A stretch of 6,969 nt of DNA from Alphaproteobacteria bacterium (GTDB lineage: Bacteria > Pseudomonadota > Alphaproteobacteria > Rs-D84). This document shows, piece by piece, positions 1 to 5,290 of the stretch. The notes under the pieces are model-generated. The model saw nothing but the letters and a program-made list of their open reading frames with translations. It made no database searches and was not told the DNA's origin. The translations under genes were made by a program, and so were the position numbers. Numbering within the stretch: the first letter of the stretch is position 1; each line of letters opens with the position of its first letter. The DNA lies in the NCBI GenBank assembly GCA_024402755.1, contig JAKSTD010000018.1, forward strand, positions 1 to 6,969, written 5' to 3'.

Positions 1-225
1 AAATCTGTGTTTGAAGAAGTCAAAGAAAAAGAAGAAAAAACTGACAAAACACGAAAATTCGTTTATAATAAAGATGGTGTTTGGGATGCTGATTCTTTGC
101 GTAAAGAGATAAAAAGTTTGACACAAAAAATGAAAAAAGCAGCCGAAGATTTGGAATTTGAAACGGCTGCTGAATTGCGTGATGCAATTCATAAACTGGA
201 AGATGATTTATTATTGGTGGAATAA
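1..225 (+). CDS. uvrB: UvrB C-terminal end (excinuclease ABC subunit B), 5' partial
   Basis: This is the last 74 codons of a gene that enters from the left edge in frame 1 and stops with TAA. The visible part starts with a Lys/Glu-rich charged stretch (window codons 1-20). A UVR motif follows at about codons 34-68, with the core KKAAEDLEFETAAELRD and then IHKLED, ending a few residues before the stop. A UVR motif at the extreme C-terminus is the normal layout of UvrB, where it binds the matching motif of UvrC during nucleotide excision repair. UvrC carries its UVR motif in mid-protein, so it fits less well. Other UVR proteins such as McsA cannot be fully excluded, because the helicase domains lie outside the window. 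tsaE begins only 2 bases after the stop, so the two genes are probably co-transcribed and translationally coupled. Confidence 0.8.
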   Translation, partial: KSVFEEVKEKEEKTDKTRKFVYNKDGVWDADSLRKEIKSLTQKMKKAAEDLEFETAAELRDAIHKLEDDLLLVE

Positions 226-227
226 AA

Positions 228-626
228 ATGAAAGAATATATTTTAAATAGTTTGGATGAAACACATGTCTGGGCAACAGATTTCGCAAAAAATTTGCATG
301 CCCCGGTGGTGGTTGCTTTGCATGGTGATTTGGGTATGGGAAAATCTGAGATTGCACGAACAATAATTAAAACTTTGCGCGGCGATGATACTGTGGTGCC
401 AAGTCCTACATTTACACTTGTTCAAAATTATGATGGTATTTCTCATTTCGATTTATACAGAATAGGGGACGCTTCTGAATTAACAGAAATTGGTTTACAG
501 CATGCGATTGATAATGATATAACACTTATTGAATGGCCCGAGATTGCAAAAAATATTTTACCAAAAAATACTATTCATATTTATATTTCGCAATATGGCG
601 ATGGGCGAAAATTAACGGTTCAATAA
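228..626 (+). CDS. tsaE: TsaE, tRNA N6-threonylcarbamoyladenosine biosynthesis ATPase
   Basis: This is a complete 132-residue protein of about normal TsaE (YjeE) length. TsaE is a cytoplasmic P-loop ATPase that works with TsaB and TsaD to make t6A37 on ANN-decoding tRNAs. Visible family motifs are the Walker A GDLGMGKS at residues 33-40, SPTF at 59-62 followed by LVQNY, HFDLYR at 73-78, and the IEWPE block at 101-105. The residue after the P-loop Ser is Glu41, where the family usually has Thr; this still satisfies GxxxxGK[ST]. The ATG lies 2 bases after the uvrB stop, so initiation probably depends on coupling, perhaps helped by the GGTGG just upstream. The last 15 bases overlap the 3' end of the convergent ftsA-rpe gene. 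Confidence 0.93.
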   Translation: MKEYILNSLDETHVWATDFAKNLHAPVVVALHGDLGMGKSEIARTIIKTLRGDDTVVPSPTFTLVQNYDGISHFDLYRIGDASELTEIGLQHAIDNDITLIEWPEIAKNILPKNTIHIYISQYGDGRKLTVQ

Positions 627-2396
627 ACTTTGTACTGCCAATGGGAAATCAGGTGCTTTGGCAAGATAAGAGCCACTTACCAATAAATCTGCGCCGGCAT
701 CCCAGCATAATTTTGCAGTATCTGGATTGATTCCGCCATCGACACTGATTAAATATTTTAAGCCGTGTTTTTTGCGTGTGAAGTTTAATATTTTGATTTT
801 TTGAATTGTTCGTTCATCAAATTTTTGACCCGCAGCGCCCGGTTCAACACCCATAACCATTATTTCATCAATTTGTGTTAATATTGGTTTTAATATTTCG
901 ATATTTGAATCTGGGTTTAATGCGATACCGCATCTTTTTCCAGCGGACTTTATAATATTAATTGCGTCACGAACCCCGGATGTGTTTGTGGAAATTATGA
1001 TTGTATCTGCCCCAGCATTTATGGCATCGCGCGCCCAGATTGACGGACTTTCTGTCATTAAATGGACATGCAAATATGATTTGGTTTTTGTTCGTATGTT
1101 TGATAATTCTTCGATGCTGCCCGATATGTTATCAACATAAAAGCCATCCATTATATCAACGTGTATCGCAGAAATTCCAGCAGATGCAAACATAGTATAT
1201 GTTGACATATCATTCATATTAAAACATAGAGTGCTGGGCATTATTGGAATGAATTTTGCCTTTTTATTGCGTTTTTTTCTTTTGAATATTTTGGTAATAT
1301 TGTTGATGACATTTTGTATTTTTTGTTGTTTTTGAATATAAGCATTTCTTTCTGGTAAATGTGATGCCCATACGTATTCTGATAAAGCATTTATGGTCGC
1401 GCTGTCGCCCAAATTTTCCACGGGTAATTTAAAAATGCGTTCGATAAATATATTTATATTATTTATGGATGTTCCACCACCCGTTAAAATAATCTTTTCA
1501 GGTTTATATTGATTTATGTATTTTTCAGATTGAACATATACAGTTTTCATTAATTCTGAAAGTTTTGGAATAAACACATCATTTATATCTGATACAGAAA
1601 AAGATGCGAATTTTTCAGATGAATCAGCCGGGGTAAATCTGTCCATTTCATTTGGTGTCGCGCTGCCCACAGATATTTTTAATGTATCTGCGTCGTTTTT
1701 GCTGATACCTAATTCGTTTGATATTGCACAGGTTATATCATATTGACCAAATTTGATTTTATTCATATATAATGGTCCGCGTCCAGTCCATATCGAAATG
1801 GTTGTAAATTCGTTACCCAAATCCAGGAATAAAATTTTTTCTTTTGGTTTTCTGTAAATCGAGTTTTGTAAAAATGTTGAATCAAAAAAACCACTAGATT
1901 GAATATGTGCGCGCCGTAAAACATCAGAGATATATCGTGTTTGTTCTTCTTCATAAGAAATAACACTGAATATAGATTTTAACTTGGTATCAATTTGCCC
2001 GATTGGGGTGTTGTTTATGTTCTGTATGTGGTTTGTGCCATAAAACACAGGGATAATATGCATCGCATAAAAACCGTCTGGTCTTGGTATCTTTGCAATT
2101 TGATGTTTTAAATCAAGGTCGGTTATTTTATGTTCTTCGCGCCAGGTTATTATATCTGTGAAATTTTGAAAATCCATTTCACCAAAATTACCAGTTATAA
2201 ATGCAGAATCAAAATGTGTGTTTAATTGTTGCTCTAATTCATCAACTACACTTTTCAAAGCAAATAATGTATTTGAATTTTTTACAAAGTGCATTGCGGA
2301 ATGAATAATTTTCGCATCCCTTATGCAATGCGCAAATCCGCGAACACCGTATGTCCCAATATCTAGACATAAAAATGACGAATTTGATAATTTCAT
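612..2396 (-). CDS. FtsA-Rpe fusion: divisome actin-like protein joined to ribulose-phosphate 3-epimerase
   Basis: One uninterrupted frame of 594 residues holds two unrelated proteins. The N-terminal part is FtsA, the actin-like protein that tethers FtsZ to the membrane. It shows phosphate-1 motif LDIGTYGVRG (11-20), a 1C-type domain (about 83-165, with HIIPVFYG and the downstream PIGQIDTKL), a degenerate phosphate-2 motif FLDLGNEFTT (190-199), and adenosine motif IILTGGGTS (302-310). Residues 355-382 form an amphipathic, basic linker like the FtsA membrane helix. Residues 383-594 are Rpe, which interconverts ribulose-5-phosphate and xylulose-5-phosphate. It has MPS (Ser388), IHVDIMDG (His412, Asp414), HLM (His445), VEPGAAGQKF (517-526), VDGG (Asp553) and SGS (574-576), so the metal and catalytic residues are present. 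The Rpe part is full length (about 212 residues). The ATG overlaps the ftsQ stop as ATGA, and no ftsZ follows. Domain assignments are secure; the function of the joined protein is inference. Confidence 0.92.
   Translation of the reverse strand: MKLSNSSFLCLDIGTYGVRGFAHCIRDAKIIHSAMHFVKNSNTLFALKSVVDELEQQLNTHFDSAFITGNFGEMDFQNFTDIITWREEHKITDLDLKHQIAKIPRPDGFYAMHIIPVFYGTNHIQNINNTPIGQIDTKLKSIFSVISYEEEQTRYISDVLRRAHIQSSGFFDSTFLQNSIYRKPKEKILFLDLGNEFTTISIWTGRGPLYMNKIKFGQYDITCAISNELGISKNDADTLKISVGSATPNEMDRFTPADSSEKFASFSVSDINDVFIPKLSELMKTVYVQSEKYINQYKPEKIILTGGGTSINNINIFIERIFKLPVENLGDSATINALSEYVWASHLPERNAYIQKQQKIQNVINNITKIFKRKKRNKKAKFIPIMPSTLCFNMNDMSTYTMFASAGISAIHVDIMDGFYVDNISGSIEELSNIRTKTKSYLHVHLMTESPSIWARDAINAGADTIIISTNTSGVRDAINIIKSAGKRCGIALNPDSNIEILKPILTQIDEIMVMGVEPGAAGQKFDERTIQKIKILNFTRKKHGLKYLISVDGGINPDTAKLCWDAGADLLVSGSYLAKAPDFPLAVQSLLNR
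1251..1334 (-). other. Inter-domain linker with FtsA-like amphipathic membrane-targeting helix
   Basis: This segment encodes residues 355-382 of the fusion, between FtsA and Rpe. In IQNVINNITKIF (360-371) the hydrophobic residues fall at 360, 363/364, 367 and 370/371, an i, i+3/4, i+7 spacing that gives one greasy face. The next stretch, KRKKRNKKAK (372-381), is almost wholly basic. FtsA normally ends in such an amphipathic helix with basic residues, which binds the inner membrane. Here the helix is kept but is internal, and Rpe follows directly. If it works as in other FtsA proteins, the epimerase would sit at the cytoplasmic membrane face. Membrane binding is inferred from pattern only. Confidence 0.6.
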
Positions 2397-3079
2397 TTTT
2401 GTTCTTTGACCAAGATTCTTGCACTATCGCGCATATCAATAATGTCCAATTTTCTGGATAATAATTTATGGGTTTGATTTAATACTTTGATTTTGTTAAT
2501 CGCTGTATCGGGGTCTTTTTCCGGTAAATATATCACAGTACCATTTTTTGTATGTATGTTCCATCGTCTAGATTCCACCATATTTATGTAATCAATATAT
2601 TTGGATATAGAAGATACACTGGATATTATATTTGATAAATTGTTTGGTAAATCACCCTGGAATACAACCGAATTGTCATTGCGTTGTTCGGACGGTGTGT
2701 TTATTTTTGTGCCATCAGCAGACAGGGGGTAATAATAAGCACCGTCTGTCCAGGTTGCAATAACCTTGTGTTTTTGTATTTTTACAATAATTTTTCCGTT
2801 TGGCAAAAGGCGGACAGCAGAATTTTTGACCCCTGGGATATTGGAAACACGATAATTAAGTTGATGTAAATCTATGGCACGCAAATTGGTTCCCGGTGAA
2901 ACACCCAAAGAAAGTTTTATTATTTCATCATCCTTGGCATTCGTTCCGTATGTTTTAATACTTTGAACTGTTGATACTGGCCCGCGCCCCATTTGGCTGG
3001 TTATAACGCGGACAGCAAAATATATCGCCAATATAATTGACAAAACGAAACACAACCAAAACCAGATGGATTTTTTCAT
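2393..3079 (-). CDS. ftsQ: FtsQ, cell-division protein
   Basis: This 228-residue bitopic inner-membrane protein has the FtsQ/DivIB layout. It has a short N-terminus (MKKS), one transmembrane helix at about residues 5-24, a POTRA domain at about 36-105 (ending in IPGVKNSAVRLLPNGKIIVKI), and a beta domain to the C-terminus. Beta-domain marks are IATW (107-110), YPLSADGTKI (117-126), RRWNI (171-175), YLPEKDPDTAI (184-194) and IDMRDSARILV (214-224). FtsQ bridges early and late divisome proteins in the periplasm by binding FtsB and FtsL. The cytoplasmic tail is very short compared with enterobacterial FtsQ. The TGA stop overlaps the ftsA-rpe ATG in an ATGA, which implies translational coupling. 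No good Shine-Dalgarno precedes the ATG; a TATAAT lies 7 bases upstream (see promoter entry). Confidence 0.92.
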   Translation of the reverse strand: MKKSIWFWLCFVLSIILAIYFAVRVITSQMGRGPVSTVQSIKTYGTNAKDDEIIKLSLGVSPGTNLRAIDLHQLNYRVSNIPGVKNSAVRLLPNGKIIVKIQKHKVIATWTDGAYYYPLSADGTKINTPSEQRNDNSVVFQGDLPNNLSNIISSVSSISKYIDYINMVESRRWNIHTKNGTVIYLPEKDPDTAINKIKVLNQTHKLLSRKLDIIDMRDSARILVKEQK

Positions 3080-3086
3080 GCTTTCT

Positions 3087-3115
3087 ATTATATCACATTT
3101 TTAATAAATATCCAA
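3087..3115 (-). promoter_or_regulatory. Probable extended -10 promoter of ftsQ-ftsA-rpe, leaderless
   Basis: Read on the - strand, TATAAT lies at 3092-3087 and is preceded by TGA, giving an extended -10 (TGNTATAAT). TTGGAT at 3115-3110 is a weak -35 (three of six) with a 17-base spacer. Seven bases separate the last T of the -10 from the A of the ftsQ ATG at 3079. Transcription would therefore start at or within a base or two of the start codon. The site lies in the 49-base gap after the small lipoprotein gene, so readthrough from that gene could also supply ftsQ. The hexamers are seen; activity is inferred. Confidence 0.6.
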
Positions 3116-3128
3116 CAAGACAATTTTT

Positions 3129-3509
3129 TTATTGTGCGCGCAATAAATAACCGCGTCTTAACATACACTTACGATAGTATCCAACGGTTTTTGATGCCCG
3201 ATTACGCGGGACAGAAAGCAAAGCGCGTTGCCCAACATCTTTGTATTCATTGGACTGAAATGTTACCCAAAGACCGTCCCAATCCGGCATTTGGGCGCTT
3301 TGATTCGGGGATAACAGTTTTGCAATCCTGGAACGCGGTGTATAACTAGATTCTTTAATTCCAAGGCAATTTTTGTGGTCGCGAACAAATTGTTCTGTTG
3401 TTACGGCATCATTTTCCCAATTCAAAATAGTTGCGTCATCAATCGAACCACGATTGGCGGATGCACATGCCGTCAAAGCCAGTAGAAAAAATAAATATTT
3501 CATTTTCAT
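3129..3509 (-). CDS. Small predicted lipoprotein, function unknown
   Basis: This is a 126-residue protein with a short lipoprotein signal: MKMK, hydrophobic YLFFLLA, then lipobox LTAC with the acylated Cys at residue 15. The mature part is about 110 residues, polar and basic towards the end. It has Trp31, Trp77 and Trp81, and two further Cys (48 and 115) that could pair in the periplasm. The ending YYRKCMLRRGYLL resembles the Cys-Met-x-x-x-Gly-Tyr ending seen in assorted small proteobacterial envelope lipoproteins, but I do not recognise the family. Residue 16 is Ala, not Asp, so outer-membrane sorting by Lol is plausible. Two starts are possible, ATG at 3509 or 3503; the promoter position favours 3509 as a leaderless start. 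It lies 49 bases upstream of ftsQ on the same strand, so a role in envelope or division is possible by context only. Confidence 0.8.
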   Translation of the reverse strand: MKMKYLFFLLALTACASANRGSIDDATILNWENDAVTTEQFVRDHKNCLGIKESSYTPRSRIAKLLSPNQSAQMPDWDGLWVTFQSNEYKDVGQRALLSVPRNRASKTVGYYRKCMLRRGYLLRAQ

Positions 3510-3516
3510 ATTTTAT

Positions 3517-3545
3517 ATTATAATTTAATTGCGTTTGTGTGGCAA
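3517..3545 (-). promoter_or_regulatory. Strong sigma70-type promoter of the small lipoprotein gene, leaderless
   Basis: On the - strand, TTGCCA at 3545-3540 (five of six to TTGACA) is followed by a 17-base spacer and a perfect TATAAT at 3522-3517. Seven bases then separate the -10 from the ATG at 3509. The expected transcription start falls at or next to the A of that ATG, and there is no room for a Shine-Dalgarno. This is the best promoter match in the window. It overlaps the divergent promoter on the + strand. Confidence 0.7.
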
Positions 3546-3558
3546 TAGTTTTTATAAT
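3529..3558 (+). promoter_or_regulatory. Probable promoter of the 107-residue gene and downstream genes
   Basis: TTGCGT at 3529-3534 (three of six), an 18-base spacer and TATAAT at 3553-3558 form a reasonable sigma70-type promoter pointing right. The predicted start is near 3565, giving a leader of about 18 bases that includes AAGGA (3566-3570). The region from -35 to -10 interleaves with the promoter on the other strand. I see no other convincing promoter before the secretin-like gene, so this one may drive the whole right-hand cluster. Confidence 0.5.
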
Positions 3559-3582
3559 ATAAAAAAAGGACGGGAAAAAATA

Positions 3583-3906
3583 ATGGCTATATCAATTCAA
3601 AATTATATAATATTAGCAAACTTTGATAACGAAATGTCAAAAGTTTTGTCTGCGATTTGCATTGAAAAAGGCGGTGTTGCGTTGGAAAATTATGTGGGGC
3701 GTTTTTTTGCTGCGGATGTTTTGGAATATATAGTAGAATACGGAAATAGGTTGAAAAAGGCAGGGGCAAAAATTGAACCAGATGTCGCTTCTGTGATGGA
3801 TTTGTTTGAAAAACAATTTGAAAAGGTTAAAAGTTTGGTGACCCCAAATCAAAAACCTATTCATGAAATGAGTTTGGAAGAGTTTGAAAAAATTATGAAT
3901 ATATAG
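3583..3906 (+). CDS. Hypothetical 107-residue cytoplasmic protein
   Basis: I do not recognise this protein. From ATG 3583 it is 107 residues with no signal peptide or membrane segment. It is rich in Glu, Lys, Val and Phe, and most of it looks helical. Visible stretches are ENYVGRFFAADVLEYIVEYG (35-54), VMDLFEKQFEKVKSLV (71-86) and an acidic C-terminal helix MSLEEFEKIMNI (96-107), which could be a docking peptide. The frame is open back to a TTG at 3529, but that codon lies inside the predicted promoter. ATG 3583 is preceded by AAGGA (12-base spacing) and GGGA (about 8-base spacing), so it is preferred. It lies 39 bases before the secretin-like lipoprotein gene with no terminator between, so the two may be co-transcribed and functionally linked. 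Confidence 0.7.
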   Translation: MAISIQNYIILANFDNEMSKVLSAICIEKGGVALENYVGRFFAADVLEYIVEYGNRLKKAGAKIEPDVASVMDLFEKQFEKVKSLVTPNQKPIHEMSLEEFEKIMNI

Positions 3907-3945
3907 TAGTATCTTGAAAACAAAAGGTAAAAAAAGGACTTCAAC

Positions 3946-5280
3946 ATGGCATACAGCAAAATAAAAAATTTAGTATTTGTATCTTTGTGCGCTGGTCTGG
4001 TTTTGACTGGTTGCGCAAAACGCCAATATACCGAAGATGAACTTTATGACACAATAAATGTTGTTGAAGATGTTGTGATTGATGAAAACTCTGTGCCAAT
4101 TTTTCCTAAAAAAGCGGCATTGACTACGGATACTGCGCAACATTTTGCTCTTGATTTACCTAAAAGATGTTTGGTGAATTGGGACAACCAAAGTGTCGTA
4201 TCCGTTATCCCAGAAGAAAAGATAGAAATTATTCGTATTAATACTGGGGATTCGTTGCCTGATTTAAAGGTTTCAGATTACAGTTTTAAAAAGATGCCTG
4301 TTAAAGAAGTTTTGGAAAAATTACTGGTTGATACAGATATAAGCATTGTCGAGGATCAAGTGGCTTTGGAAAAAATATCTGGCTCGATTTCGACAAGTTC
4401 TTTGGCTGATGCGGTGGAATTAATAACGAAAATAGGGCATGTGTATTATACTTATGATGGCGAATTTGGCGAAGTCCATCTTAAAGCAAATGGTAAATGG
4501 TTAATAAAAATGCCAAAAAATGAAACTATGATAATGGCAATGTTAGATGCTATGCGTGGCGCAGGTATTCATAATTTGTTGATAAATTGGACTGATAAAA
4601 CAGTCGTTTTCGAAGGAGATTATCAAACCGAACGCGAAGTGTCCAAAATTATAGCGGATGTCGCATCTAAAAAATATGTTTTGGCATGGGATGTTGATGT
4701 GTATCGTGTGTATCCAAAAACAGATAATCCAATCATTTGGATGAATATGTTGCCTGCATTCGGGGAAAATAATATACATATGTCTATCCCAGGTGTGGTT
4801 GGTCGCGCTTTGGTGGTTAGCCCAGAAATAAACACAAAAACATTACAAGAATTTATATCAAGTCAGGCCAGTATGGTTTTGATTTCCCAGGGAACTTTTG
4901 CTGTGCCAAATGGTTGGCAGACCAGATTTGATATCGGTCAATGTGGCAAAGAAGACAGATTAGAAACGGATTTAATTATCGGTGCAACTGGAACTTATGG
5001 TGATTTTGGCGATTCTAAAAAAATTGATGCTAAAATAGTTTTGTCGACCAGTAATGGTGAATTGTCTTCGTTTACTATACCATCCAGTGTTGGTGATAAC
5101 TATGTTATCATAGGTATCCCAACACATTCCTTTGTGACAACACCGGAAACTTTGATATCTCCGTTTGCGGAATTGGTTGTGTTTATGTCGCCGCGCCTTA
5201 TTTCTATTGTGGATGCAACAAAGACACAAAAACCGATGCAATTATCTGGTGATGCATTACGTGATTTTTTGAATGAGTAA
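3946..5280 (+). CDS. Secretin-like outer-membrane lipoprotein (short PilN/BfpB-like type)
   Basis: This is a 444-residue lipoprotein precursor: Lys at 5 and 7, hydrophobic stretch 9-20, lipobox LTGC with Cys23, and Ala at the +2 position, compatible with outer-membrane sorting. Residues about 103-185 resemble a secretin N0/STN domain (DYSFKKMPVKEVLEKLL, then GSISTSSLADAVELI). Residues 210-240 look like a second small ring domain. From about 245 the pattern follows the secretin core: WDVDVYRV, LQEFISSQASMVLIS (300-314), GTFAVPNGWQTRFDIG (316-331), VGDNYVIIG (382-390) and closing LVVFMSPRLI (410-419), compared with the family's final TPRIV-type strand. Lipidated secretins occur in type IVb pilus systems. 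At 444 residues it is short, and no pilus partner gene is visible, so the role is uncertain. AAGGA at 3934-3938 sits 7 bases before the ATG. lolC/E starts 10 bases after the stop. Lipoprotein call firm; secretin call moderate. Confidence 0.6.
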   Translation: MAYSKIKNLVFVSLCAGLVLTGCAKRQYTEDELYDTINVVEDVVIDENSVPIFPKKAALTTDTAQHFALDLPKRCLVNWDNQSVVSVIPEEKIEIIRINTGDSLPDLKVSDYSFKKMPVKEVLEKLLVDTDISIVEDQVALEKISGSISTSSLADAVELITKIGHVYYTYDGEFGEVHLKANGKWLIKMPKNETMIMAMLDAMRGAGIHNLLINWTDKTVVFEGDYQTEREVSKIIADVASKKYVLAWDVDVYRVYPKTDNPIIWMNMLPAFGENNIHMSIPGVVGRALVVSPEINTKTLQEFISSQASMVLISQGTFAVPNGWQTRFDIGQCGKEDRLETDLIIGATGTYGDFGDSKKIDAKIVLSTSNGELSSFTIPSSVGDNYVIIGIPTHSFVTTPETLISPFAELVVFMSPRLISIVDATKTQKPMQLSGDALRDFLNE

Positions 5281-5290
5281 AGGGTGTAAT
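5279..5290 (+). promoter_or_regulatory. Ribosome binding site fixing the lolC/E start
   Basis: AAAGGG at 5279-5284 is followed by six bases and ATG 5291. An upstream in-frame ATG at 5273 lies inside the secretin-like gene, lacks its own Shine-Dalgarno and would add six polar residues (MSKGCN) before the family-typical N-terminus. The site therefore favours 5291. Confidence 0.65.

Noticed and set aside
533..730. A 65-codon + strand frame spanning the tsaE/ftsA-rpe junction
   Set aside because: It is out of frame with tsaE and antisense to rpe, has no ribosome binding site and no recognisable motif; both overlapped genes have clear family matches.
1239..1241. Internal ATG at residue 386 as a separate rpe start
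   Set aside because: The AAGG upstream is about 17 bases away, too far for a normal Shine-Dalgarno, and starting at MPSTL would remove the first beta strand (residues 382-386). The frame through the FtsA part is open, so one fused product is the simplest reading; a minor internal product remains possible.
1251..1334. FtsA-Rpe junction as an assembly chimaera or frameshift artefact
   Set aside because: No frame change is needed, both halves have the same AT-rich composition and codon use, and the linker has a sensible FtsA-like helix. Raw reads could not be examined.
3129..3146. Hairpin TTATTG-TGCGCG-CAATAA at the end of the small lipoprotein gene as a terminator
   Set aside because: The stem is only 6 pairs, mostly A-T, and in the - direction it is followed by A residues rather than a T run; in the + direction no T run follows either.
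3529..3582. TTG at 3529 as the start of the 107-residue gene
   Set aside because: It falls in the -35 element of the predicted promoter, has no ribosome binding site, and the added residues (MRLCGNSFYNIKKGREKI) are the translation of promoter and Shine-Dalgarno sequence.
3874..3907. Possible promoter just before the secretin-like gene (TTGGAA ... TATAGT)
   Set aside because: The spacer is 22 bases, too long, and the alternative TTGAAA leaves only 12; no good combination exists.
5273..5290. ATG 5273 as the start of lolC/E
   Set aside because: It lies inside the secretin-like gene without a Shine-Dalgarno, whereas ATG 5291 has AAAGGG at a 6-base spacing and gives the family-typical N-terminus.
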